Made by a program: the position numbers and the translations under genes
Notes under the pieces: model-generated
Databases searched by the model: none
The model's input: the letters and a program-made list of their open reading frames with translations, nothing else
What the model was told of the DNA's origin: nothing
Assembly (NCBI GenBank): GCA_035236585.1
Contig: CP141130.1
Coordinates: 77,261,944 to 77,325,943, forward strand
Source: Warburgia ugandensis
Taxonomy: Eukaryota > Streptophyta > Magnoliopsida > Canellales > Canellaceae
DNA: 64,000 bases
Direction: 5' to 3'
Part shown: one piece after another, positions 11,612-22,252 of the stretch
Numbering within the stretch: the first letter of the stretch is position 1
Layout: the number at the start of each line of letters is the position of its first letter

Positions 11612-11929
11612 TGTTGGGGATTTTCGGTCCCCGCCCAAGATCATACACACAAAAACGCAGAGTTTAATGTGGTTCGGCCAATAAGCCTACGTCCACGGGA
11701 GAGAATGATTTCACTATGAAAACGGGGTTTTACAGAGAGGTATACACGGGGATTTTTTGCAGAGGAATGGGTTCTCCTCCTTGCCCTCTTGGTATCCCTA
11801 TTTATAGGGAATTTTAGGGTCTAATTTTTCAACACATTTAACACAAAGTCAGTGGTCGGTGGCAGTGGCCGATGGCGGCGCCCGCCACCGTTGAATATGG
11901 CGGCCGCCTGAAAATGGGCTGGACCAACA
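11612..11929 (-). repeat. 5' LTR of the copia element
   Basis: 318 bp, TGTTGGGG...GACCAACA on +. It is the partner of 6668-7027 and lacks that copy's extra 42 bp. It is followed directly by the target duplication GCACC. Confidence 0.95.
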
Positions 11930-12928
11930 GCACCTTCGCTACTTCTGTCTTCTAGAGTCCATCACCGGCCTGACCAATCAGCACCAGCTTCTCCGGCCAA
12001 GCTCGGCATCTCTGCGTCATCGGCTTCCTCAGAAGAGACGCCGCTCCTTCCAGCGTCTTCGACCAGTTAAGAGGAAGGAAACAAAGATCGGTTTTCTTCT
12101 CTTCTTCTCCCTTTACCTCTTCTTCTCCCTTCTTCTTCCTTTTCCCTGATCTTCGGCTCCCTCTCCTCTTCATCGGGTTTCCGTTTTAATTTTCGTTTAA
12201 ATAAGAAACTGGGTAAATTTTAATTTTGCCCTTAAGTCTTTAATTGAATGTCATTTCTATCCTCTTTTTATTTTCTTATGTGTCCCGTTTAATTCCAGTT
12301 TTGTTTTATCTGTCTTCTGCTTATCCAATAACAATCTAATCCAAACCAGATCAATTAAGGTCTAACCTAATCAACGGATTAGCCTTAATCAACCTAAAAT
12401 CTCCAATTTCTCATCTTTTTCACGTCTGATTCCAAATGAATATTACAGTTTCATTCTTAGGATATCCCTAGACTTAATTGACGTCTGTGATCTTCGATCT
12501 GAGATCCAAAAATCAATCTAAGCCGTCCAAATCTCAAAATCGCAATTTAGCCCATATCTCTATGATTTTGATGAATCTGACAAATCCAAATGGTGGATCT
12601 CTAATCAAGGATGTTCTAAAGACATCTATCAAGGATGATCAAATCTCAGAAGATCATATTTAAAGATATTGATAGTAATAAGTTAGGGAAGTAGTTTTTT
12701 TCATGTTAGTTGATTTATTTATTTAGGAATTGAAAATTCTATAATTTTTATAATTTGATTAGATCTAAACTCTGATTATAATTCCAATAATTTCAGTAAT
12801 TTTTTTAAATTTTAGATAATTAAATTTTATTAAAATTCCCACTTTTTAAGTCAAGTTCCCTTGGGATCAACTCATACTTGCATAAGCTACACTACAATAG
12901 CCGGCGTACTTGCTGTTAAACACCAACA

Positions 12929-14074
12929 GGAGGTCTACCATGAAAGCTATTTTCCTACTTAGACAATTGGTTGAGAAATATATGAAGAGGAGGAATAACC
13001 TCTACATAGTCTTTATTGACTTAGCAAAAGCTTATGATAGTGTCTTTAGAGACTTAATATGGTGGTTGTTGGGCAAGAAAGGTTTTATAAGGGTATATAG
13101 ATATAATTAAATATATGTATGAGACAGTGGTAATAAATGTTAGGACCATTAGCGAAGAGACCGGTGATTTTTCTATCATTGTAGAATTGCATTAAAGATT
13201 AACATTAAGCCCGTACCTTTTTACATTGGTTTTGGACGAGTTAACAAAACATCTACAAGAGGAGATTCTATGGTGCATTATTTGTAGAGTGATTAGTTTT
13301 AATTGAATAGACAAGGGAGGGCGTAAACACAAAGTTAGAGTTATGAAGAGAAGCATTAGAATCCAAAGGATTTAAAATCAGCCAAACAAGATATAGTATA
13401 TATAATATAATTTTAGCAAGGAGAGGAGCATGAGTGGAGCACCAGTAAAGATTGATAACCAAGAAGTCCCCCTAAAAGATCACTTTCCATACTTAAGATC
13501 AATGATTCATGAGAGTAAAGAGATTGAGGGGGAAGGTTAACTAGAGAATCTAAGTAGGTTGGAACAAATAGAGGTGCGCCTCTGGAGTTTTGTGTTATCA
13601 GCAAGTGCCACTTAAATTAAAAGAAAATTTGTATATGATGGTTATAAGGCCTGCCATGCTCTATGGATTAGGGTGTTGGGCAGTTAAGTAACATTAGGTA
13701 CATACGACAAATGTAACTGAAATGAGGATGTTGAGATACATAAGTGGCAAGACAAGAAAGGATAGAATTAGGAATGAAAACATAAAGGAAACTTAGAAGT
13801 AACACCAATAGGTAATAAGATGAGGGAGATTAGACTTAAATGATTTGGACAAGTTCATTAGAGACCGAAAATGGCTTCGATTAGGAGTGAAACAATACAA
13901 GCTGAAGGTTCTAAAAGGGTAAGGGAAAAGCTCAAAAGAATGTAGATAGAAGTGGTGAGAAAAGATTTCAAAACTTTGGAACTAAATGAATCTATAATAC
14001 TTAATATAGAGGAATTGAGGAACAAGATTCATGTGGTTAACCCTTAATCGGGATAAGCTCTTGATGATGATGAT
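12929..14074 (+). mobile_element. RTE-type LINE, 3' portion
   Basis: Continuation of the LINE at 4080-5109. The frame at 12910-13110 contains reverse transcriptase ('FLLRQLVEKYMKRRNN', then 'FIDLAKAYDSV'). It then decays with many stops. The end 'gggataagctcttgatgatgatga' is the characteristic RTE 3' end with a short TGA-repeat tail. The same 3' end is seen at 18207-18263, 25568-25667 and 59695-59729. Confidence 0.85.
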
Positions 14075-15004
14075 AGGTGTTTGTTCTACTTTGTGTCAAG
14101 AGATACAAAGCATAGTGGTTATTAAGATACCCATGTCATTTTAGATGATGAATGTCTAGTTGGTATCATGAATGAGACGGTTAAGTGGGTCCAATTGTCT
14201 ACATGATGATGATCTTTGAAAGTTGGAGTTGGAGTTGATAGTCGATTGAAGCAAGCACAAGAACCTATATTAGACTTTGATCATGCCCTTATTTTGATAG
14301 TGGCAGCAATTGTTATCAGTTAATGGGAACTTCTTCTCGAATGGGTCTGATATTGGCAATTTTAATTAGATGGAGATGAAGCAAAATCGAGAGTACATTG
14401 CATTTTTTACCAACTGGGTTTTGTGACTAAAAATGGGTTTCTCAATTTTACTGGCCAGTGGAAGAAGAGGGCATCTCTCTTGTACCTTTTCTCAAAAATG
14501 GGTGCGAAAAGGAGAGAGCTTTTGCAAATTAAGCATACTTCAGAATTTGGTACTTTATGATTTTATTGTTGAGGAAAATCTCCCACAGCCTGGAGATTTA
14601 ATAGTCAAGATCGTAGATATGCAATCAAACACATACACACAACCTATCTCAACTCTCCTCTAGTTCTCTACATTTCAATCTCTATCAGTCACTCTTGCAA
14701 TGACCTAACATTACATGTATATAAAGATTTCTTTCTCACATGGGGGCCCACCCAAACATTTACTAGTAAGAGGAAGAAGATGAAACCTCTATTCATCTCT
14801 TTCTTTAGAAGAGGCACAAAACTTTGGGGGAAAGCTTTGTAGTTTATCTTTTTAATCATCAAAGAGGTTTTTATTTTCTCTTGGTCAAACTCGATAACTA
14901 CAATTCTTCTAGGTTTTAGGTCAATGCATGGTTGAACAAGGGAGTGCCTCATTTCAAGACGCGGTTAACACATCTCACAGTTTAAGTTCTTATTATCGAA
15001 ACTG
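14075..15004. other. No gene recognised
   Basis: Short frames only (14433-14663 on +, 14689-14952 on -), with no family features. Confidence 0.4.
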
Positions 15005-15790
15005 TAATGGCCCACAATTCTGAGAAATAAAGAAATGTTATATTTATAAATTATAAAAAGTTTTAAGTCAATTGTTGACTATTATAGTGTAAAAACAAGT
15101 TCAAATGAAGCTTAAACAAATTTTCTAATTATAACTCATTAAATAAATTGTGTGTAATTAGAATATAAGTGATAATAAAACTTTAATTTGGTAAGACTTA
15201 ATGACCTAAGCTAAGAGTAGCTAAGCAGTTCAAAGTACAACTCCTTAAGGTGAGGTTTGGACTTTAAGTCACCTTCCTAAATAATGTTTTATGTTATTTT
15301 GTTAATTAATTATTTAATTATTATGAATTTTACATATGGGCAAGTCATATAAGGAAACCCACATGTGAAGGATGGTTTTCATATGGACAAAACAAGTGAA
15401 AATATTGAATGATGATCCAAAGGTTATGAAATGAATGAGACCAATAGAGAAGAGTTACATATTTGATATCATCCAATGGTTGGGAATAAATAAACAATTA
15501 ATATGAGAAGAGTTACAAACATGTAACAAATTGAGAAAATTGTTACGAGGAAAGTATCTATAAAGGAAACAAAGAAAAATAGAAAGAAGGGTTGGAAACG
15601 TGAAATAGTTGGAGTGGAAAAAGGGGAGTGCGTGAGACAGAGAGAGGAGAAGAAGAAAGAAAATGGAAGAGAAGATAGGAGGAAAAGCTTAGATCTGGAG
15701 TTTTCCTCAAATCAATAAAAAGCAGAGGGATTTGCGTCAAAGGAAACTGCATTTTGAGATAGGGAATCTAAATCTAGATCACGATTTTCT
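15005..15790 (+). mobile_element. Possible Ty3/gypsy-like LTR remnant
   Basis: Begins 'tgtaatggcccacaattc', a start often seen in plant Ty3/gypsy LTRs. It later has a TATA-like 'tatctataaagg' followed by a purine-rich leader at about 15570-15680, the usual LTR layout. No partner LTR or target duplication was found, and the right end is a guess. Confidence 0.3.
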
Positions 15791-16078
15791 TTTGAAAACA
15801 ACAAGTATCTATCAAAGCGGGCATAGCACCACAATTTTTGCACCCTATATAGGTGCAATTTCAATCACACACTTAAACAGAAGCAAGTTCAAGCACGCGT
15901 CCAAAGTAGGCACACACACTAATATGCACCCAAAGCATGTGCAAAAATCAATATGTAGTCAATGTAGTGGTAGAAGACACACACAAAAGACAAGAGAATC
16001 TACGTTACAACGTTTCAAATTAACAAGCTTGAAATGCAAATTATTTTTGCATTTTCAACTTGACATGCTATAAATTAC

Positions 16079-16246
16079 TGTCAACAATCATGGCTAAATT
16101 CGATAATTGGTGGTGATTAGTCAACAACTGATCCGTAATTATCAGATCTTGAATGAAAAGTTAAATATGTAATATCTATAAATACGTGTCTGTAATTCTC
16201 AATCTTTCAATCAATCAATACTACATTCAATCTCAATTTCTCAACA
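16079..16246 (+). mobile_element. Possible short solo LTR
   Basis: A 168-bp segment with TG..CA ends (tgtcaacaatc ... tttctcaaca) and an internal TATA-like 'tctataaatacgtgt'. No matching 5-bp flanks were found. Confidence 0.28.
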
Positions 16247-18192
16247 GAGATTGAGGATTTTGTGAGAGTCAGACAATTTTCTATCAACTATATGCATCAC
16301 TTCAGTAATGAGAGAGTCAATTGTCTAGCTAAGGAAGGGGGCCAAGCACAAGCATTGAGAATCATGATCATGGAAATAGGTTCAATCTAGAAATAGTTTG
16401 TACTGTTTTGTTGTATATGAGGCGAGCTATATGACTCCACATTTCCTTTGGTTGTTCCAAGTCTAGATCTTCTTTAGCTGCTGGTTACGTCTGCTTGCTG
16501 GCTCAGAGACTTTTTGATCTTGACATCCTTAGGTTAGTAGTAGCTTATTGTACTCTTTTTAATCTCCTTGATCGCTAAATATAATAGATTGCCTTTCAAA
16601 AACCCAATATTGGGTTTCCGAAGACAAGTTCTTTTAGATATTGAAAAACTTCTTTCGTCTATAAGAAGTTTATTGCTTAAGATTTGGAGACGCCATGAGA
16701 TATCAACCACAACTACGTTCCTTCTAGTTGCAATTGAGATATGCATACTAACTTCTGATTTGTTCTCCTGAATTAGCACATTTGGTGACTAGGGAACAAC
16801 CTATGCGTAGTTAAAGAAAGTGTAACCTTCTACGGTACCCAACCAGCCATGTCTAAGCAGTTATAATTCTATTAAAGAAGAGAAGTTATACAATTAATTT
16901 CATATCCTTGCTTGTTTACTAGTATAAGTTTGCATGTGTGTGTGTGCTTGTAAAGTGGTCAAGACTCAAGACATAACGTTAACAAAGGACGAAGAGATTA
17001 CAAAGCCGGCCGAGATTGTCCTATATATGCATCAGAACATCTAGGGAGGGAATCCAACAAATTATTAGCTGACCTCCCATACATGAGAAGAAGAAACCTA
17101 AATCCATGGACTTAATGCACTTTTGAAAAAGTTGATTTCCTCTCGAGCCCAATATTGATCTCTCTCCCTATAAAATTATTCGTACAGCAGATGAAAAACA
17201 CGTGCTTTGCATTATCAGTCATTTAAGCCATTCTATCTTCTAGAAAATGCTCCCTTCCTTTAGCTACTCAGATGCTTCAGTTCCCTAAGTTTGAAGAGTC
17301 CAAAGAGCATAGAGTAGCCATGGAGCTTGGATATGGTTTTCTAATCAGAGATCCATGGATCACAGACAGTATCTCCCCATGGCCTTTTGCCTCTGAAAGT
17401 ATTCTTTCTTCTCCATGCCCAAGCATCTGTCCAATGCATTCTTTTTGATACAGTAATGTACACTAAACACCAACCCAATTTCGATGAAAAAAAGAAAACT
17501 ACAAACAAAGTCATCCTATAACTACAGCGTCGAAGTGAATTGCCAATCAAACTTATGATTGACGTCATAGAGAATATAAAGCCCATATGAGAAGTGGAAA
17601 AAGTAGGAGTCATAGGCATTAGAATCATGTGGTCCATAACATTAAAATTCAAAATCTAACGGTTAGTGGTAATTGCTCATGGCATTTATCCTTGATGGAA
17701 GGATAACTTCCATTAACCATTCATTTGTTTGATTTAAAAGGGGTCCCTGATTTGAGCAGATAATCGAGTCTCTGTTCTCCATCAACGTCTACTGCTAAAG
17801 AATCAGAAGATCTCTTAAGGAATTGATGCTATGGCTGGAGGTAAGTCTCTATTTGATCTGTTATGCTTCCGCTTGTTGATTCTAAATTACTATAAACATT
17901 TAGAAAATGGTTTACAATAGGTACTATTTATGATGTCCCTTGGATTGTAGCCAGGGATCGTCAACAAACCTTAGCTATTTGTTAGATCTTTGAGCAGCTT
18001 TCAAATAACATATAAGTTACAAGATAAACTTATAGAAATGTTCATTTTCTAAGATAGTGGATGCTTACTGAAAGAGGGGAATTGCATTTTCAAGTTGTAA
18101 AATAGACTGGAAAGCATTTTACTATGCTGTAAGTTTACAAATTAATTTAAAAAGGCCCGAAATGCGGCATATTAAGATTGTCCAATGGATGA
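16247..18192. other. Mostly unassigned; possible orphan first exon at 17831
   Basis: No complete gene is visible. At 17831-17840 'atggctggag' is followed at once by 'gtaagt', a strong plant splice donor, and preceded by about 80 bases resembling a 5' UTR. No matching downstream exon could be found before the retroelement at 19140. A 103-codon frame on - (17341-17652) and a 59-codon frame on + (from 17271) overlap each other and match nothing I know. Confidence 0.3.
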
Positions 18193-18203
18193 GATTTTTG
18201 TGA

Positions 18204-18235
<32 letters not shown>

Positions 18236-18277
18236 AGACCTTATCCCAATTAGGGGTCAACCGGATTTTTGTGACAT
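18193..18277 (-). mobile_element. Minimal RTE LINE insertion (57 bp) with 14-bp target duplication
   Basis: The target duplication 'gatttttgtgacat' lies at 18193-18206 and 18264-18277. Between them, on -, are only the last bases of the RTE LINE 3' end ('cctaattgggataaggtctt') and a TGA-repeat tail of about 30 bases. This is an extremely 5'-truncated copy. Confidence 0.88.
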
Positions 18278-18856
18278 GCCCCTTCTAAATTAATGGTAAG
18301 AGGGTAAACGGCTTGGATCACTGGAAGATGAGGCCCATTTGTTTCACAGCAGATTTACACTAGTGCGTACTCAACAATTTCTCGTCACTCACAAGGACAC
18401 CCCGCCCAAACTAATTTTGTAATGCAGCAGTCTGCAATGTGCATTCCCTTGGACCCAAAAGGACCACAATCTATTTCTCCGTTTTAGTCTAGAAGGTGGC
18501 AATTTGTGGAATAGACAGAAAGCAATAGGAAATTTGGAAGGACACTGCCCGCACTGCAGCTCCTATAGTGTTCTGTGATTATCACTCGCGTCCCTTGCTA
18601 TGGTTAGAAATGAATTAGGACCGGAACAAATCATGAGGGGAGACTAGTATATACAGGACTTTGGAGTTCTAAGTAATCAGGACATTATACATTCTGATGA
18701 AGGAGATAACCAACCAAAAGAAATAAGTTGTTCTAGCAGCATTAGGGAACCATTCATCTTTTGGGTCTATTTTAGATAGGTCTAACCCAAAATATGCTCC
18801 AGTGGATCATCCTCACGTGTTGTTATGGGTGTGGTGGATAGCTTAAAAAGCTCAAG

Positions 18857-19080
18857 GTGAAATGTTATAAAATCCACAAGTAATCAAAGGGTAGGACAAT
18901 GATGCATGGCATTACATATGTAAGTTCCCTGTAGGGCGTTAAAAACTCGTCCATTGGGCTAGATCCTAAAAGTGAAATTTTATAAAAACCATGAGCAATC
19001 CAAGGTTAGGACCATGACGCAGGACATTAAATATGTGAGTCCCCGGTAGTATTAAAAACTCATCCATTGGGCTAGATTCT
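18857..19080. repeat. Tandem duplication, about 115-bp unit
   Basis: Two diverged units start 'gtgaaatgttataaaatcc' (18857) and 'gtgaaattttataaaaacc' (18972), and both contain 'actc.tccattgggctagat'. No coding function is visible. Confidence 0.8.
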
Positions 19081-19139
19081 GATGGGTTGCTATCTATGTA
19101 CATTTCATCATCTAGATATTTCCATTTGTGTCCTTATGA

Positions 19140-19250
19140 TGCAAAACAATTTCCTACATGCTTGAACAATGGATTTGTATATTGTATTTATAGATGAATT
19201 TTGTACAATATAAGTATGCATAGGATATGAATACATGAATCACGTCTTCA
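19140..19250 (-). repeat. Left LTR of the old copia element
   Basis: About 111 bp ending 'gaatcacgtcttca', next to the polypurine region. It shares 'cttgaacaatg', 'gtattgtatttata' and 'gtgaattttg'-like blocks with 26879-26997. The outer edge is uncertain, because no target duplication is visible. Confidence 0.6.
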
Positions 19251-22200
19251 TATTACCCCTCCTCCCCCAACCCCCACCCACCACAAGACTGACGTTCCAT
19301 CATGAATGTTAATCTTGGATCTTGACATCTGAAACTGTTCACGAGAGCGAGCCTTGGTGAGAAGAACTGCAAGTTGTTTAACAGTGAGATTTTTGGCTGT
19401 TACTTTATCTCTGACAAAGTGGAAATCAACTTCTAAGTGTTTGGTGCTAAGGTAAAATATAGGATTCACAGTCATATGGGTGGCTCCAATATTGTCGCAC
19501 CACACTAATGGAGCATGTGATAGAAAAATTTCCAAGCTCTTTGATAAGTGATTGTAGCCACGTAATTTCAGTTGTTATAGGAGTGATGGATCTGTATTCC
19601 GCCACTGTTGAAGATAGTGAAACAGTTCTTTGCTTTTTCGAGTTCCAGAAGATCAAATTAGAGCCTAGGAGGACTAGAAATCCTCAAGTGGATTTGCAGC
19701 CATCTGGCCAGCCTGCCCAATCCGCATCACAATAAGCAGAGTCATGAAGATTGGATGATTGTATGCAGTGATGCCATGGTTCATCGTACCCGTAGAATAT
19801 GTTTGAGAAGGGACCAATGCTTATCGGTGTGCTTGTGCATGAACTGAGACACCTTGTTGAAAACAAAGGAGATGCCGGTCCTGGTATGTGATAGATATTG
19901 GTGCATTTATGTAAGTGGAACCATTGGCTAGTGCTGTGCCTGAGTAAACAGAGATAGGTGTACTCAGTGGCCGTGGGTGTGGAGACAGCCTTGCAGTCAG
20001 ACGTGTCAAAGCGCTTGAGAATGTCAGAGACATTTCTTTTGAGTAAGAAATAGTCCAGAATCTGTAAGTGTAGCTTCAACGCCAAGAAGACAATGGATAT
20101 CGCTCATCTCTTTGAGTGAGAAGCTGGCCCAAGAGTACGAATAAACTTGGTAATTGCTTATATGTTGTTGGCAGTCACTAAAAGTTCATTACAATAAAAC
20201 AAGGAAATATATGAGCGCACATTTTGAATGGTAGATGAACAACGATATGTCGTTTTTGAAAGTTTGAAAACCTTGAGCAAGGAGAAAACAACTTGGTCAA
20301 TTGTACCAAGCTCGTGGGGCTTGTTTTAGCCCGTGGAGTTTTTTCTTCAAGAGACAAACATGACTAAGCTTCAGCTGATCTTTGAATCTCCGAGGTTGTT
20401 CCATGTAAAATGTTTCTTCAAGATCACCATTGAGGAATGCATTGTTCAGATCTAGCTATTTTATAGGCCACCCTTTGCTAGTTGCAGTAGCTAGAACCAT
20501 ACGAAATTGTAGTGTTTTAAGACAGTACTAAAGGTTTCATTAAAATTAAGTCGTTTCTGTTGATGAAATCCTTTATCAAGAAGACTTGCTTTGAATTTGT
20601 CCACAGTACTACCAGGTTTAAATTTTACAAGAAAAACCCATTTGCAACCCACAATGTTGAAATTCATTACTAGGTACCAAGGTCCAAGTTCCATTTTTCA
20701 CCAATAAATAGGACTCTTCTTGAAGTGCGGCTTGCCGTTTGGGATCTTTGAAGGCTTCGGTAAAGCAGGAAGTTTCAATCGTTACAATAAATGGACAAGT
20801 GCTAGACGAAAGACATGCAGTGGAAAAATTAGTAGATGATAAAATTGCTTGTTGACTTCCTTTGGTCATAGACCGAGTTTGCACTGGGTGGATACGAGTG
20901 GGCTGAGGTGGGACAACAGTAGGATGTGGGTCCCTACTCAAGTCTGTTCAATGGGAGAGATAGTGGAAGAGAGAGTAGGGGGCACACTTTTGTTAAAGGA
21001 CTTGGAGCTAACGTCTCATTGAATGGTGAAGGCTGAGCCAATGAGTGAAACAGTGTGGGCCGTGGAGAGGCTAGGGAATTAGTAGGATGATATGGGAAAA
21101 CTATAGGCGATGAAGTATGGACCCAATTATGTATGAGAGTGGATACAGGATGAATTGTTTGATGTGATGGACTAAGAGCATTGTATGGGAAAACATGTTC
21201 ATAGAAATGAACATGGCAAGAGGCGTAGGTTTTAGACATTTTTGGATCACAACAAAGATAATCTTTCCATTCATTTTAATACTCTAAAAAGATAGATACA
21301 GGGTTTAGATCTTTGATTGAGTTCACGTTTTGCATATGGCCCAAGTCGTGGATTCCATAAACATCCAAACACGAGGTGTTGAAACTCAGGTTTTGAACCA
21401 AAAAATTAGGTTGGTGGGATTTCTTTTAAGATGGATGAGTGAGGGATTCGATTGGTGAGATAGATAGCAGCATGTAAAGCGTAGGAACGGCAACTATAAA
21501 CCAGTCTCAACAACTTGGGCGATGTTTTCACTCGGCTAACCCATCTTGTTAGGTTGTGTTTAGGCGTTACATACGATGAACCATGCCATTGGCATGGAGA
21601 AAAGAGGAGTTTATGAACTCTCCACCTTCGTCACTTTGAAGAGTTTTGATTTTTCGATTAAAGTGACTTTCAACCATGTTTTTTCAAGTGACAAAAGCAA
21701 TGAAAACATCTGATTTCCTTTTAAGAGGAAAGAGCCAAGAATATCGACTATAGTCATGTACGAAAATTACATAATAATTGAAACCATTTATTGAATTATT
21801 AGGCGTCTTGCCTCGTACATACGTCCATGTGAATCATTTGCAAAGGTTCTATACTAAAGACCCCGACAATGGCAAATGTAGACGAGTATCTTTGAATAAC
21901 AATAGGCATCGCAAGTTATTGCCATTTTGTTCGAAATAGGAAGAAAATGAAAGCTAGCAACAAGTCTTTGACCTATTGGAAAGGCAGGATGTCCAAGGTG
22001 CTGATGCCAATTTTGTATAGATGCTTGAGCCCCTAAAATGCATATTTTGATGTAGAACGCCCTAAGTTTGAATGTAGATGCTTAGGGTAGAGCCCATTTT
22101 TACTTGGACCTAACAGAATTTGTGCCCCCGTTTGTCGATAATCCTTGATGACAAAATATGAATCAAAGAATTCAATAGACGTATGGGTGTCTTTAGTTAA

Positions 22201-22252
22201 TTGATAAACTGAAAGTAAGTTCCTATGAATTGATGGTGTAGGCATTTTTTAG

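Larger units (their letters stand above)
6668..11929 (-). mobile_element. Ty1/copia LTR retrotransposon, nearly complete, on -
   Basis: A 5262-bp element with two LTRs, a primer-binding site, a polypurine tract, gag, protease, integrase, reverse transcriptase and RNase H in the copia order, and a perfect 5-bp target duplication. The gag resembles the Tork/Tnt1 type. By eye the LTRs differ at 7 positions over about 318 aligned bases, plus one 42-bp indel, so insertion was recent relative to everything around it. The polyprotein is broken by three in-frame stop codons between integrase and reverse transcriptase and by two frame changes, so this copy cannot encode a complete polyprotein. It sits inside the solo LTR at 5110-12928. 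Confidence 0.95.
5110..12928 (-). mobile_element. Solo LTR, 2.55 kb net, split by a copia insertion
   Basis: A long terminal repeat without internal region, on -. It begins on + with 'tgttaagtatttaatc' and ends with 'gttaaacaccaaca', so on - it runs TGTTGGTGTTTAACA...CTTAACA, with TG..CA ends and a 5-bp target duplication. The second copy at 61436-63569 has the same ends. The part nearest 12928 holds a module shared with that copy (about 12840-12920 against 61441-61515), and the part nearest 5110 shares 'taaaatacccctaattta'. The middle (about 5585-6130 and 12060-12170) is extremely pyrimidine-rich on +. The copia element at 6668-11929 lies inside; removing it and one 5-bp duplication leaves 2552 bp. 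Long open frames in this stretch come from base bias and are not genes. The superfamily is unknown. Confidence 0.72.

Noticed and set aside
11220-11684. 154-codon frame rich in Thr and Val over the repeat array
   Set aside because: It is antisense to the copia element and runs into its LTR; a by-product of the short repeats.
17341-17652. 103-codon frame on -
   Set aside because: No recognisable family, overlaps an equally plausible short frame on +, and has no visible splice partners.
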